64,000 nt of DNA from Dillenia suffruticosa (Eukaryota; Streptophyta; Magnoliopsida; Dilleniales; Dilleniaceae). The position numbers were made by a program, and so were the translations under genes. Within the stretch, counting starts at the first letter, position 1; every line of letters starts with the position of its first letter. The notes under the pieces were generated by a model. That model did not search any database and was not told the DNA's origin. It was given only the letters and a program-made list of their open reading frames with translations. The stretch is taken from assembly GCA_033439265.1 (NCBI GenBank), contig JAVTVX010000031.1, forward strand, positions 9,657,501 to 9,721,500, in the 5' to 3' direction. This document shows, in pieces, positions 11,694 through 23,213 of the stretch.

Positions 11694-13655
11694 ATGGCTT
11701 TTTCCTATAACTATAGTCAGGCTGTGAACAGGACACCATATTTTGATGGTGCAAACTTTTTCCATTGGAAATATAGGATGGAGACATTCATTCAAGCCAC
11801 TGATTATGAGGTTTGGGAAGTAATTACTTCTGGAAATTTAGAAGTTAAGTTGCCCATAATCGTTGAGGATGACAAGAGAAAGATGTTTATTAATTCTCGT
11901 GCTAAACATTTGTTTTTATATGCAATCTCACCAACTGAATTTAATCTAGTTTCTTCATGTACAACAGCAAAGGAAGTCTGGGACAGGTTGTGCATTACAC
12001 ATGAAGGAACCAGCACTGTCAAAGAGACTCGAATCAGTCTCTTGATGCAATAATATGAATTATTTCGATTTCAGCAAGGGGAAAATGTAAAATACATGTT
12101 TAATAGATTCTTTACAATAACTAACGAACTTGATTCACTTGGAAAAAGAATTTCAGATTCAGATCAAGTGAGGAAGGTTCTTCAAGTCTTGCCAAGAACC
12201 TGGAATGCCAAGAAGACAGCTATTGAGGAAGCACAAGACTCGAACAAGCTGTCCCTTAATGAATTGAGAGGAAAATTGATGTCCTATGAGGCTGAAGTTT
12301 TTCAAACTGCAGAATCAGAAAATAAGAAGTCCATAGCATTTACGGCTGAAGAAAATGAGAATTCTGCAGAAGAAAACAGCAGTGATCAAGATATCAACAT
12401 GCTGGCCAAGAAGCTCTCTCGTGCCTTTAAAAAAGGGGGTAAAAAGTTCTTTAAATATAAAAATTTTCAGAATTCACAAAAGTTTAAGTCGATTGCAGGA
12501 AAGGACAGCAGAAAAAAGAAGCAAAATGATGATAAAATCTGTTATGAATGCAAGAAGAAAGGATACATCAAATATGAGTGTGCAGTGCTACTGAAAAAGA
12601 TTGAAGCATTCAAAAAGAAAAGCAAAGCCATGATGGTGACATGGAGTGATTCAAAAGATGAAAACTCAGATGATGAAAGTTTTGAAATATCAGAGGAGAT
12701 TAATCTTTGTCTTATGGTAAATGATAAGGTGATCTTTGATAGCTCAATAGACATTGCTGAATCTGACAACATGTTAAATATATTTTCAGAACTGAAAAAT
12801 AAAGTTAACATATTGGAAAATGAGAAGGATTTGTTTAGGCAAACCAAGGACTTGTTGAACTTTGAAAATGAAACCATTAAACCTGAAAATGAGGTACTAA
12901 AAACTAAAAATTATGGACTGAAAAATGAAATACATATTTTGAAAAATAGAATAGTTGAACTATCAAAGTCAATAGAAAATATATTCCAAAAGTTTCATGG
13001 AAGTGATGAGAAATTAACTAAGTTGTTTTCCATACAAAGACTAAATTTTTCAAAAAGAGGTTTAGACTATATTAATGATCATGAGAAGCCTTCAAGTTCT
13101 AACAATAGCTGGTTTGTTAGAGCTGCAGAAACAAAAAATAACAGTATAGTTTTGCCTGTAGTAAATACTCACAAAAGCTTACAAGTAACTGCTGAGAAAA
13201 ACAAGATCCATGCTCAAAAAATTGCCCTACAAACCACACAAAACCTACAAAAAAACAAACTCACATTCTGCACAATATATGCATAGAAACTTTTCTCAAA
13301 CTGTAGAAAAATATCACATAATGATACACAAAAATGGACATAGAAGTAACTATAGAAGCACCCATAGAAATATCCATAGAAGATCTGGTGAAAAATAGTA
13401 TTTTTACTGAAAATTTTATTTTGGATTTAGATATAACAAATTTGATAGTATGCAAAATTATTTCACTTATAGAGCTAACTATGCAAAAAATAAAAATAAT
13501 ATTGCTTCATGTTATATATGTCATAAAATTGATCATTTTGCTAGAAGTTTTTTTTTTTTTTTTTTGAATAAGTTTAGTGCTCATCAAGACAAATTTAACA
13601 CATATATAAGTTTGTCTTCAAAAGGATCCAAATATGTTTGGGTTCCCAAGAACAA
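11694..13655 (+). pseudogene. CopB gag, interrupted
   Basis: The Gag frame opens with ATG at 11694. It carries a UBN2-type copia gag core (DGANFFHWKYRMETFI, then AKEVWDRLCITHEGT). A TAA at 12051 splits it, and it continues open from 12096 to 13286 (396 codons). The first zinc knuckle at about 12540 reads CYECKKKGYIKYEC, with Tyr in place of the zinc-binding His. A Leu/Lys/Glu-rich coiled-coil-like stretch lies at about 12790-12990. After a frameshift, a second knuckle (CYICHKIDHFARS) near 13510 runs into an 18-T tract at 13548-13565, exactly where the last Cys should be. This Gag could not assemble or bind RNA normally. Confidence 0.88.
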
Positions 13656-13699
13656 ATAATTGTTTTTCTTTATGTGTAGGAACAAGAGACAAAAATCAA

Positions 13700-15066
13700 A
13701 GCAAAATGGTATGTTGATAGCGGATGCTCGAGACATATGATCGGTGATGCCTCATTGTTCAAGAAGCTCGAAAGAAAAAACCATGGAGTGGTGATCTTTG
13801 GAGATAATTAAAAAGGAAAAATAATTGAAAAATACACAATAGGTATAAATTCTATCTCAATAAAGAATGTGTTTTTTGTTGATAAATTGATGCATAATTT
13901 ATTGAGTGTAAGCCAATTATGTGATTTAGGTTACAATGTGTTTTTCAAAAGTGATAAATGCATAGTGTTAGATAATGAGTCGCATAAACAAATTTTTGAA
14001 GGAATAAGATTAGGTAATGTCTATATAGTAGACTTTACAATGTTAACTAGTTTAAAAGAAAATTGTTTGATATCATTTAATAATGATATGTTTACATGGC
14101 ATAAAAAACTAGGTCATATAAACTTCAAGCAATTAGAAAAATTGTCCAAAGAAAATATGGTAGAGGAATTCCTGAATTTTCATTGAAAGAACCTATAACA
14201 TGTAGTGCATGCTCCTTGAACAAACAAGTAAAAACATCATTTAAGAGTAAAGATCACATTTCCACATCTAGACCACTAGAAATATTGCATATGCATTTAT
14301 TTGGACCGGTTAAGAACCTAAGTCTTGGAGAAAACAAATATGCACTAGTTATTGTTGATAATTTTTCTAAATTCACTTGAATTTTATTTTTAGCCCACAA
14401 AAATGAAACTTTTGAAACATTTAAAATTTTTACAAAGAAAATTCAAAATGAAAAAGTTTTAAAAATAGTGAGTCTAAGAACCCACCATAGAAAAGAATTT
14501 GATAATTTAGATTTTATACAATATTGTGATAAAAAGGGAATTAATCAAAAATTTTCAACACCATATACGCCACAACAAAATGGGGTTATTGAAAGTAAAA
14601 ATAGAACCATTTAAGGAATGACTAGAACTATGTTAAATGATAGTGGTGTTGGAAAATATTTTTGGACCGAAACCGCAACTACAACATGTTATATAATAAA
14701 TAGAATCTACACAAAACCTATAACAAACAAAATTCGCTATGAAATTTTTAAAGAAAGAAAACCAAATATCTCTTATTTTTATATATTTGGATGCACATGT
14801 TTTATTCTGAAAAATAGTATGAATATTAGAGGTAAATTTGATAAAAAAAGCCATTGAAAGAATATTCCTAGGTTATTCTTTAAATAGCAAGGTTTATCGT
14901 GTTTTCAATAAAAAGTCTAAAATTGTAAAAAAAACAATAAATGTTAAGTTTCATGAAAATGAATTTCAAAATGTTGAAATGGAAGATAATTATGAAATCT
15001 CCCTTGAAAATCAAAATACAAAACAAGATAATCAAAATGAACAAAGAGAGAAAATTGTTAGAAGTT
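13700..15066 (+). pseudogene. CopB protease and integrase, interrupted
   Basis: The protease motif KWYVDSGCSRHMIGD is encoded near 13703. A pre-integrase region (LMHNLLSVSQLCDLGYNV) follows in the frame from 13869, then the HHCC zinc domain (WHKKLGHINFK; CSACSLNKQ). The integrase core shows the first catalytic position as ILHMHLFGPV, with His where Asp is expected. The second falls in a stretch read as SLRTHHRKEFDN, again without the usual Asp. The Glu region remains (QQNGVIESKNR). A stop ends the frame at 14380, and another falls just after NRTI at 14612. The protein would normally process the polyprotein and insert cDNA in the nucleus. The changed catalytic residues make it inactive. Confidence 0.85.
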
Positions 15067-15177
15067 AGAAATTCTTACCTAGTCATTCACCTAATGATGT
15101 AATGGGAGATGTAAGTGAAGGAATAAGAACTCGATCAAATTATAGAAATATTGAAAATTAATTCTTTTTAATCTCTA

Positions 15178-16680
15178 CCACAGAATCAAAAACCATAGAA
15201 GAAGCCGTAGAAAATGAAAGTTGGATAGAAGCTATGCAAGAAGAATTAAATCAATTTACAAGAAGCAATGTTTGGACTTTAGAACCGAAACTCAAAGATA
15301 AATCAGTAATTGGAACTAAATGGATTTTTTGAAATAAATTGGATGAAAATGGAAATGTTGTAAGAAACAAAACTAGACTAATTGCAAAATGATATTCATA
15401 AGAGGAAGGAATTGACTAAGATAAAACTTTTGTACCTGTTGCTAGATTAGAGCCAATACGACTACTTTTAGTTTTTACACGTTTTAAAGATTTTAAATTA
15501 TATTAAATGGATGTTAAGAGTGTATTTTTAAATGGTTACATAAAAGAAGAAGTATATGTTAGTCAACCACCCGGTTTTGAAGAACATAAAAGGAAAATTA
15601 TGTCTATAAATTGCAAAAAGTATTGTATGGTCTAAAACAGATACTAAGGGCATGATATAATAGACTAAGTGAATACCTTGTGAAAAATAATTTCAAAAAG
15701 GGAAATGTAGACACTACTTTATTTATCCAACATGTTAATGATGATATTCTTGTTGTTCAAATATATGTTGATGATATTGTGTTTGGATCTACAAATGAGT
15801 ATTTGTGTGTTAATTTTAGTAATATCATGAAGAATAAATTTGAAATGTCAATAACGAGTGAATTAAATTTCTTTCTTGAATTATAAATTAAACAATCTTC
15901 TCATATATATTTATAAGTCAAGAAAAGTATGCAAAAGAATTAATTAAAAAATTTGATATGGAAAATTCAAAACATGTTAATACCCCTATGTCTACCTCTA
16001 TTAAATTAGATCTAGATGAAGAAGGGAAAGATGTGAATGAAAAACTCTATAGAAGTATGATATGATCATTGTTATATTTGACCGTTTCTAGACCTGATAT
16101 TCTATCTATTGTATGTCTATGTGCAAGATTTCAAAGCAAACCTAAGGAATCTCAACTTAGAGTCACCAAAAGAATTTTAAAGTATATAGCCGGTACAAAA
16201 AATCTTGGAATATGGTATCCAAAAAATTCAAATTTTGAATTAATTGGATATTCGGATGCCGACTATGCCAGTTGCAAAATTGATCGAAAAAATACCTCAG
16301 ATACTTGTCAATTTTTAGATGACAGAATCATAAGTTGGGTATCTAAAAAACAAAATTCAGTTGCATTGTCAATAGGCGAATCGGAATATGTCTCAATATG
16401 AAATTGTTGTACTCAAATTTTTTGGTTAAAACAACAATTTAGAGATTATGGGTTAAATTATAAAAATATTGTCATAAAATGTGACAACACAAGTGACATT
16501 TGTCTTACCAAAAATCCCATAAATTATTCAAAATCAAAATATATCGAAATTAGACACAATTTTATTAGAGATCATGTTTTAAATGGGGATATAATTTTAG
16601 AATATGTAGAGACAAAATCAACTTACCGATATTTTTACAAAACTTTTAGACACAGAAAGATTTGAAAACATTAGAAATGA
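15178..16680 (+). pseudogene. CopB reverse transcriptase and RNase H, interrupted
   Basis: The copia reverse transcriptase region begins with TIEEAVENESWIEAMQEEL and IGTKWIF near 15190-15330. The MDVKSVFLNGYI block is at about 15509 and the catalytic IYVDDIVFGSTNE box (intact) at about 15762. RNase H follows, with LYLTVSRPDIL near 16070, YSDADYAS near 16250 and the SIGESEY block near 16370. It ends in a SKYIEIRHNFIRDHV region near 16535. Stops occur at 15150, 15330, 15390 and 15415, among others. The order RT then RNase H downstream of integrase is diagnostic of Ty1/copia. Confidence 0.9.
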
Positions 16681-17275
16681 AATAGGAGTGTGCTTTCCAT
16701 TTTAAAATTTTAAAAAAAAATCGGTACATAGAATCTTCAACTGACAGCCCACATAGAGCCTCTATAGCAAACAGTCCCTCTCTCTCTTCAGTTGGCTCCT
16801 TTATGCTTCAATGATTGTATTTTTTTTTTGTCAGACTTTAATGAAATTTCCTATTTTCTTCTATCCATTGTTATGATTAATTTCTTTTTGATAAAACAAA
16901 AATGGGGAGAATAAGGTTAAACAAAAAAAAGACAACACTACAAATCAAAATTCTGCCAAATCAAACTTTTGCACAAAAGAAATTATCTACACAAAAAAAA
17001 AATGAAAGACAGCACTGCAAACTGCATAAATAGAAGACTGCACACATTGAGGGGGAGAACAAAGAACAAATAATAAATCTTATGCTTAAAAGGATAATAA
17101 ACAAAGGCAAAAACTTAAAAAGAGTTTTGAAATGAAAGCTGAATGCCATTTTATCATTTGAACAAGAATGAGCTTTATTTTTCTTGATGTATTTGAGAAG
17201 TGATCTAAATGTGTTTTATTGAATTCTTTTGTGATATTTTTTTAAAGGTTTTGTTGCCATTAAAGAGGGGGAGAA
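16681..17275 (+). other. CopB 3' untranslated region with polypurine tract
   Basis: This is AT-rich sequence with several A runs and no recognisable protein. It contains a GAGGGGGAGAACAAAG stretch near 17049 and the likely functional polypurine tract AAAGAGGGGGAGAA at 17262-17275, directly before the LTR. Confidence 0.6.
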
Positions 17276-18052
17276 TATTGGAAATTGTTGTGTTGTCTTC
17301 TTAGTTTTACTGATAACAAAATCTCTCATAGTGTTCTAACAATTTTATTTAGTATGCAGAGTTTATATTTACTGGAAAGATTTTATTAAAGAAAAGTTAT
17401 AGAACCAACCATAGAACTAGTCATGGAAACAAGGTTTATTTGGACCATGGAAGCAAGATTTTTTTATTTTTATTAAAGACCCAGCCAACAAGGTAAGTGT
17501 AGTTTGGGTACTACACTTAACCCAAAATTGAGGTTAGATAAGGATAATTCTCCTTATAAATAGATGAGACTTTACATTCCAAATTCTTCATACTTAGAAT
17601 TTTTCTAAGTATAACAACAGTAATCATTGTATGAGTTATCTTCCATTGTTGCATTTCTGATTTTCTACTTCTATATCCATTTGTTCAAGCATTATTTGAG
17701 TTGTAAAAGAGTATTGTGTGAGTGATTCATTGTATGAGTTATCTTCCATTGTTGGATAAATGAATCTTCATGGTATAAAGATCAGAAGTCGACAAGTGGA
17801 GTGTACATTGTTGATTCGATCATAGTGAAAACTAGCTAGTGGCTAGCTCCCGGCTTGGTTGGCTAGAAGAGTGGACGTAGGCACAAGACTGAACCATTAT
17901 AAAAACATATTTGTCTCCTTACTCTTATCTCTTTCATTGCATTAGATTGACCATAGGTTTAATTATTGAATCTAGGTGGAGTTAGATTTTTAAAAAGCCA
18001 ATTTAGGACAACCAATTCAACACCCCCTTCTTGGTTCTCTTTGGGACCAACA
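17276..18052 (+). repeat. CopB 3' LTR, shortened to 777 bp
   Basis: It matches the two outer parts of the 5' LTR (start TATTGGAAATTG, end GGGACCAACA) but lacks about 760 bp. At the join after ATCATT, the sequence TGTATGAGTTATCTTCCATTG is a copy of a segment that also occurs about 110 bp downstream (17739), so the gap was sealed with templated filler. Confidence 0.85.
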
Positions 18053-18630
18053 AAGGTGATGTGGTTTTGTTTGATTTTGATTGTTGTAAGGTAATAGATA
18101 AGTCTAACAAGAAGAAGATTAGATTTAGAGGACTTAGGCAAGTAATATCTATGCGATCAACCTAGACAACAAAGGGCATTTTGAGGAGGCATTTCTTATT
18201 GTAGTGAGCCATGACAATGCCTGCCTTTGGCATAGGAGGTTAGGTCATGCAAGTATAGACTTTATATTGAAACTAGTTAGGAAAAACAAAGTGAAAGGCC
18301 TGCCCAAACTTAGATTCAAAAGAGATAGGCTATGTGATTTTTGTATGAAAGGCATGCACACAAGAATATCTTTTAAACCCAAAAACATAGCATTAACAAG
18401 AATGCCATTAGAAATTCTGTATATAGACTTGTTTGGACCTACAAAAACTCGGAGAGTAGGGGGAAAGAACTATGGATTTGTGATCATATATGATTGTTCT
18501 AGATATACATGGATGCTATTCTTGGTAAAGAAAGAAAAGACAAGCAATGCCTTTATCAAATTATGCAAAAGGTTCAAAATGAAAAACTAAACTTAATTAA
18601 GAGTATTAAGAACCCCAACAAAATGGGGTT
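18053..18630 (+). pseudogene. CopA pre-integrase and integrase, 3'-truncated
   Basis: This continues the CopA protein from 10081. It has GDVVLFDFDCCKVIDKS, then the HHCC domain in the frame from 18204 (LWHRRLGHASIDF; CDFCMKG), then the core start LEILYIDLFGP and IIYDCSRYTWMLF. Compared with CopC (29700-29820), about 100 bp holding the second catalytic Asp is missing. KMKN is followed almost directly by the TPQQNG-equivalent at about 18611. At about 18630 the copia sequence stops and the tRNA-bearing tandem unit begins. The rest of CopA pol is not found in the window. Confidence 0.85.
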
Positions 18631-18653
18631 GTACATTATAGTTTACACTCTAA

Positions 18654-18726
18654 TGTTCACGGTAGGACTTGAACCTACAATCTCCCACTCCAAAAGCGAG
18701 CGCCATATCCATTAGGCCACACGAAC
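18654..18726 (-). tRNA. tRNA-like sequence 1, arginine-tRNA type, anticodon TTG
   Basis: The reverse strand folds as a 73-nt cloverleaf. The acceptor stem GTTCGTG/CGTGAAC has two wobble pairs, the D stem is GCC/GGC, the anticodon stem is CTCGC/GTGGG with loop TTTTGGA, and the T stem GTAGG/CCTAC is fully paired. Backbone identity to the copy at 47146 shows it is a tRNA-Arg relative, but the anticodon reads TTG (glutamine). The B box is GGTTCAAGTCC, with one change from consensus. I see no close T-run terminator. It is probably a tRNA pseudogene carried by the repeat. Confidence 0.55.
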
Positions 18727-18964
18727 ATCATAGCAATATTCATAGTTATTAAAATATTAATATGATTAATAGTAATTAAAATGAAAGCAATTACACATCC
18801 TAAGGAATTTGGAGGCTCCCCCAAAAAAAGCTTGAAAAATTATTCCAATGCCCCATAAAATTTAATTGATCTGAGTTTGCTTTAAGGTTGCTCCAATAGA
18901 AGATATATTATAATAGGCTTGCTACAGTCCTTGAAATATAATCAATGTTGATTAGCCTAGATTA

Positions 18965-19990
18965 GTTGCATTTTTAATAATTATTTTTACTCTCAGTTTT
19001 GAGGGCTATAGCTTTTCTTTTTTCCTCATTGCCCATTCCCTTAGAATTTAGTTTCATCTCATGAGTACTTAGTGATCCTACCAACTAATCTATTATCAGA
19101 GTTTTTAAATTCTTAGATTTTTCTATAGCAATAACCTTTTCCTCCCATGACTTTGGGATGCATCTAAGAGCTTTATCTACCATATCTTCCTGGCTAATCC
19201 CTTGTTTAATAGCCTAAATTCATTAGTGATAGTGTTGAATCTAGTTATTATATCTCTTACAGTTTCACCATCTCTCAGTTTGATAGCTTCATATTCCAAT
19301 TTTAACATTCTAATTATATTTTTCCTAACTTATTTTCTTTCCTTATATATGGGCTCTAATCTCTCCCAAATTCCCTCAGCCATTATGCAAGAAGAAATTC
19401 TATTATACTCATTTAAACTTAAAAGCAAGGTGAAATAAACTTACTGCCTTATAGTTTGTTTGATAGGTTTTATTTTCCCTAGCAGTCATGTTCTTCATTT
19501 TAACTGAGACTTTGCCTTGTCAACCTCTTCAGTTGGAAATTCGATTCTCTCTTTTATGATTTTCGAGACTGTCTCATCCTGGACTATGATACAGTTTCTC
19601 ATTCTTTTCTTCCAATAACTATCCAATAACTATAGTTATTGCCATTAAAGAAAAATGCTCTATTGGTTGAGCAACTTAGAGAAAGGTGAAGTAGATTTAC
19701 TAGCTTACAATTTGCTCGATAGGCTTTCTTTTCCTCAACAATCATGTTCTTCATTTTAACTGGGACTTTGACACCATCAACCTCTTCAATTGGGAATTTG
19801 GTTCCTCTTCTATGATTTTCCAGGCTGTCTCATCCTAGGCTATGATAAAGTTCCTCATTCTTTGCTTTTTATTGCTATGGTTGTTGCCATTAAAAATGGT
19901 ACTTTGTTTGTTGAAAAAGTTTCAAATGGGATGCTATCACTTTGAGGTGCCATTTTAGATCTTTTCTTTAAAACTATTAAACTCTTCACC
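18965..19990 (-). pseudogene. CopD gag fragment in unit 1, antisense
   Basis: Read on the reverse strand from the primer site at 20011 downward, this is a SIRE-like copia gag close to CopC. Recognisable pieces are NCIIVQDETVSKIIKERIEFP, LNEYNRISSCIMAEGIWERL, LKLEYEAIKLRDGETVRDII and RFNTITNEFRLL, then THEMKLNSKG and IALKTES. After that last motif (about 18985) copia sequence ends and the flanking repeat begins, so protease, integrase, RT and the second LTR are all absent. Many stops are present. Confidence 0.8.
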
Positions 19991-19999
19991 AAAAGACCC

Positions 20000-20011
20000 G
20001 CTCTGATAACA
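20000..20011 (-). other. CopD primer-binding site, copy 1
   Basis: The reverse strand reads TGTTATCAGAGC, one base different from the initiator tRNA-Met complement TGGTATCAGAGC, next to the LTR edge at 20014. The counterpart in unit 2 (near 41345) is more degraded. Confidence 0.65.
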
Positions 20012-20013
20012 AT

Positions 20014-21641
20014 TGAAGAAACAGATGTGAACAACCTAGAGGTGGTGAATAGATTGTTTTTAGCACTATTTGATTTTTTTTTTGGGTTTTGAAAAAGTTT
20101 TGATGAGCGAAAGAAAAAAGAACTGTATACACAGAATTTATAGTAGTTTCACCTCTCTGATGTATGTCTACTCTTACCCTTCACCTGGATTTTGAATCCA
20201 TTATTCAAAAATAGTACAACCAACTAGTTTACACATGTGTTAGTCCCATCTTTCACAATGTATTGCACCACACTATCCACTAGCTTACCATATGAGCTAG
20301 TATACCTCACGTATTTCACTCAAATACTACCTCCAATCTTCCTTAAATGATTGATGATACACAAACCCAAACCAAGAGAACTATTTCTTTGGTCTTTCAC
20401 TATGTGAGTACAAGTGTTTGATGATTATAACAAAGAAGATTTAATTTCTGATAAATTGTTAAATCACAAAACTGAAATACAACATAATAAGACTTTTGCT
20501 TAATGATAAATTCTCGTTTCTTCTTTCTCTTTCTCTTTCTCTTCATTGATCTATTGTATTTAGTTTGGGGTTGGTATTTATAAAGCTGTTGAAAGAGTCA
20601 TTGTTGAAAGAGCTGTCACAAGTGATGAGCTAATTTGATGTTCATTTAATACTTGAGAGCTTTTCTGCAGAACCAGCCATTATACACAATAAGTCAACTT
20701 GTTCTTCCTTTTAGGTCGACTAGTGCTCCATTTGACTTAAGCATTTTCACTTTACTACTCCTCTAGGTTGACTTATATTTGTTTAAGGCTCACTTGTGCT
20801 TAAACCTTTTACTGTTATGCATTAATGATGGTCGACTCCTATTATGCCTAGGTTGACTTGTGTTGGTGATTTGTAAAGCCCAAGCCAGGGTAAATCGACT
20901 TGTGTTTGTATTAGGTCGACTTATGCTTAATGACACTTAAGCCTTTCACTATCTTGTATACAAGTAGGTTGACTTGTTACTTTCGCAAGTTGACTTCTTT
21001 AATCTTGCACAAGTTGGGCTAGTTTATCTTTCAAACCTCTGAATTTATGTTGGTTGACTCAGAGTTTATATAGGTTAACTTGTTTACTGTTCAGGTTGAA
21101 CAAACTTGAAGATCTCATTGTGTGGATGTCTTATTGACATTTACAGGTTGATTTCCTTATATTTTAGGTCGATTCATTTCTTCTTCAAGTCAGCTTGAAC
21201 TTGCTACAGGTTGACTTGTTATTGCTCTTTACGTTGCATAGCTTCGATGGTCCTTACACTTTTCATCAATGGGACAACTTGAACTTTTCAGTTGGTCAAC
21301 ATTTTCAACTTTGAGTTCGACTTCATTACCAAACCAGCTAAGTAGGTTGACTTGTGTTCTCATCAAATTGACTTTGACATTAGACTTTAACATTTTCAAC
21401 CATTAGAACTTCAAATTTAGTTTATGTTCTTAAATGTTCAACTTGTCTATCCTTACTATTTTGCCTAGTAAGTTAATTTCACTTGGTAGGTTGACTTGCT
21501 CTAATGTAGGTTGAGTTGTTGTTTTTTGATTAACTTAGTGAACTGATTTCAAATATTTTCAAAATAGTTTAATTACTTCCAAATTAATTTTTCATAATTC
21601 TAACCTAGTTTTGCTTATCATCAAAGCATATTTTATCATAA
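20014..21641 (-). repeat. CopD LTR in unit 1, with dense AGGTCGACTT motifs
   Basis: This is the single remaining LTR of CopD in antisense, next to the primer site. Its middle (about 20690-21540) is filled with loosely spaced copies of AGGTCGACTTG and close variants, about every 20-50 bp. A TATA box on the reverse strand (TTTATAAATACC) lies at about 20571-20582. The outer edge TTATCATCAAAGCATATTTT corresponds to the CopC LTR start read backwards. Confidence 0.75.
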
Positions 21642-22622
21642 GGAGACCAAAATATTCTAGATGCTAACTTCAAGTAACAAAATTTTGGTAGTTGAAGAAT
21701 AATTACATGAATTTACCTAGGAAAATTATACCAATGCTAGCTATTGAACAACCAAAGGAATTTAGATCCATCTATGTCTCTCCATAAGGATCGCTTTGCT
21801 TGGGAAGCAACTTTGCATGAAGGTTAAAATTTCAGCAACTTTGCTTGAAGTTAAAATTTCTAACTCCATATGTGACAACCTACTTTTGGAAAAATGTTCA
21901 ATTGATACAATAAAAGTAAACATTTGCGAAAACGAAATGGTCAAGTCAATAAGATTAAAACAAATATAACAAAAATGTATAGGTTCTACCAAAGAGATTC
22001 AGATTACAACTCATCACTTTCCAATTGGCCAGCTAACTTAATACTTATAGCATCCCCCTTGCGATCATGTGCATGTTAGAAATAAAGGTCTGTTACAGTC
22101 CTCAAAATAAACTTTGTGCCATTTAGCCTTCCTTAGTATCATTTTCAACAATTATTTCTAACTTGGAAAACAATAGGTGGTGAATTAATTAGATGAAGAA
22201 TCAATCACAAAAGCTATCTTTAATAATAACAATATGGACAACCTTTCATCGTACTCTTTCACTTCTATTTGTTTCTAAAAACAAATGGTCAAGAATCCTT
22301 ATTCATAAGATTTAGTTTGTGGCTAAAAATTTCAAGACCGTCTTAAGAAGAGAAAATGAAAAAATTATACCTCATGATTCCTACGAGACCAAATTATATT
22401 GGATACTACCTTTTGGTAACATAGTTTTAACAATCGGAGAATAATTACATGAGTCTATCTAGGAAAATTATACTAACGCTTGCTTTTAAAGAACCGAAGA
22501 AATTTTGATGCATCCTAGTCTCTCTATAAGATTCAGTTAGCTTGGGAAGTAGCTTTTAATAGAGGCTAAATAGGCAAGTCAATATGATTAAAACAAATAA
22601 AATAAAAGCGTAGGGATCATTA
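21642..22622. repeat. AT-rich modules of unit 1
   Basis: Two copies of a module of roughly 0.45-0.55 kb are present. Marker blocks are GAGACCAAA, AGAATAATTACATGA, CTAGGAAAATTATAC, TCTCCATAAG, GCTTGGGAAG and, between modules, GCATCCCCCTTG. The same blocks recur at 46219-47145 and 47680-48200. No protein family is recognised. The 76-codon reverse frame at 21762-21992 is not preserved in the other copies. Confidence 0.7.
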
Positions 22623-23213
22623 TGATATGAGCCCATTGGGTATACAAACCTGAAACCCATGAACAAGTTAATGTAGCTCAAAAATCATCCCGATGAATGA
22701 TTTCAAACCAATGAAAATAAAGATCTTAACTAGTTGCCCTAAAGGAGGAAGAACCTAAGGTATAAGACCTTAGATCCTTTTCTCACGAGAACAAGAACTT
22801 TAGTATAAAGATGGATCAACGATGCCACAATCTAGGTGGTTCAGAAACTAGATTGATAAGTCAAGAACTAAACAAGACACCAATCTTGAATAAGTTCAAA
22901 GAGTTTTTAAAAGAATAAAACTGTGTGAAAAATCCTCACATTATTATTAATTCCTTCCAAAAAGTTTTACTTTTACATAATTTGTAATCACCTATTTATA
23001 GGCTAAAAATAACCCCTAAATGGTAACTAGAATTTAAGTAATTTCCTAAATAATAAAGTAAAAAAAATAGTAAACTAAATAACAGTAAACTATTTTGATC
23101 AAATCTTTCCATATTTTGACCAAATCAAAGAAACTAATAGAAATTGCGTAAAAATCTATTAAAACATATTTTTACCAAATCTTTTCAATATTTTGAATGA
23201 GTTTTTGCTCCCA
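22623..23213 (-). repeat. Ty3/gypsy 3' LTR (single copy)
   Basis: The edges fit TG...CA on the reverse strand (TGGGAGC at the inner edge, CATATCA at the outer edge). A purine-rich GAAGGAAA lies just upstream of the inner edge, and a TATA-like GCCTATAAATAGG lies near 22993-23005. No second copy exists in the window, so both edges are inferred from these signals and from the continuity of the flanking repeat. Confidence 0.6.

Larger units (their letters stand above)
10087..18052 (+). mobile_element. CopB: full-length but dead Ty1/copia retrotransposon
   Basis: The element is 7.97 kb with LTRs at 10087-11634 and 17276-18052, primer site TGGTATCAGAGC (3' end of initiator tRNA-Met) at 11637-11648, and polypurine tract AAAGAGGGGGAGAA at 17262-17275. 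Gag, protease, integrase, reverse transcriptase and RNase H follow in Ty1/copia order. The target duplication is AACGT (10082-10086) against AAGGT (18053-18057), and the host CopA frame rejoins across it (LCDK then GDVVLFD). Stops and frameshifts occur in every domain. The closest style is the SIRE/Maximus lineage, judged from memory of motifs only. Confidence 0.93.
18636..22622. repeat. About 4 kb tandem unit, copy 1
   Basis: The unit contains, left to right, an antisense tRNA-like sequence, a spacer of about 240 bp, truncated antisense CopD (gag then LTR), and two AT-rich modules. The same order with the same internal CopD breakpoint is found in copy 2 (40255-47145). Copy 1 ends at GTAGGGATCATTA, corresponding to GTAGGGACCATTA just before the third tRNA-like sequence at 47146. 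Once later insertions are removed, copy 1 (about 3.99 kb) and copy 2 (about 4.0 kb) have matching lengths. Confidence 0.78.

Noticed and set aside
20690-21540. Regular short repeats considered as a CRISPR-like array or satellite
   Set aside because: Repeats are about 10-12 bp, degenerate and irregularly spaced in a plant LTR. There are no unique spacers of constant length and no cas genes.
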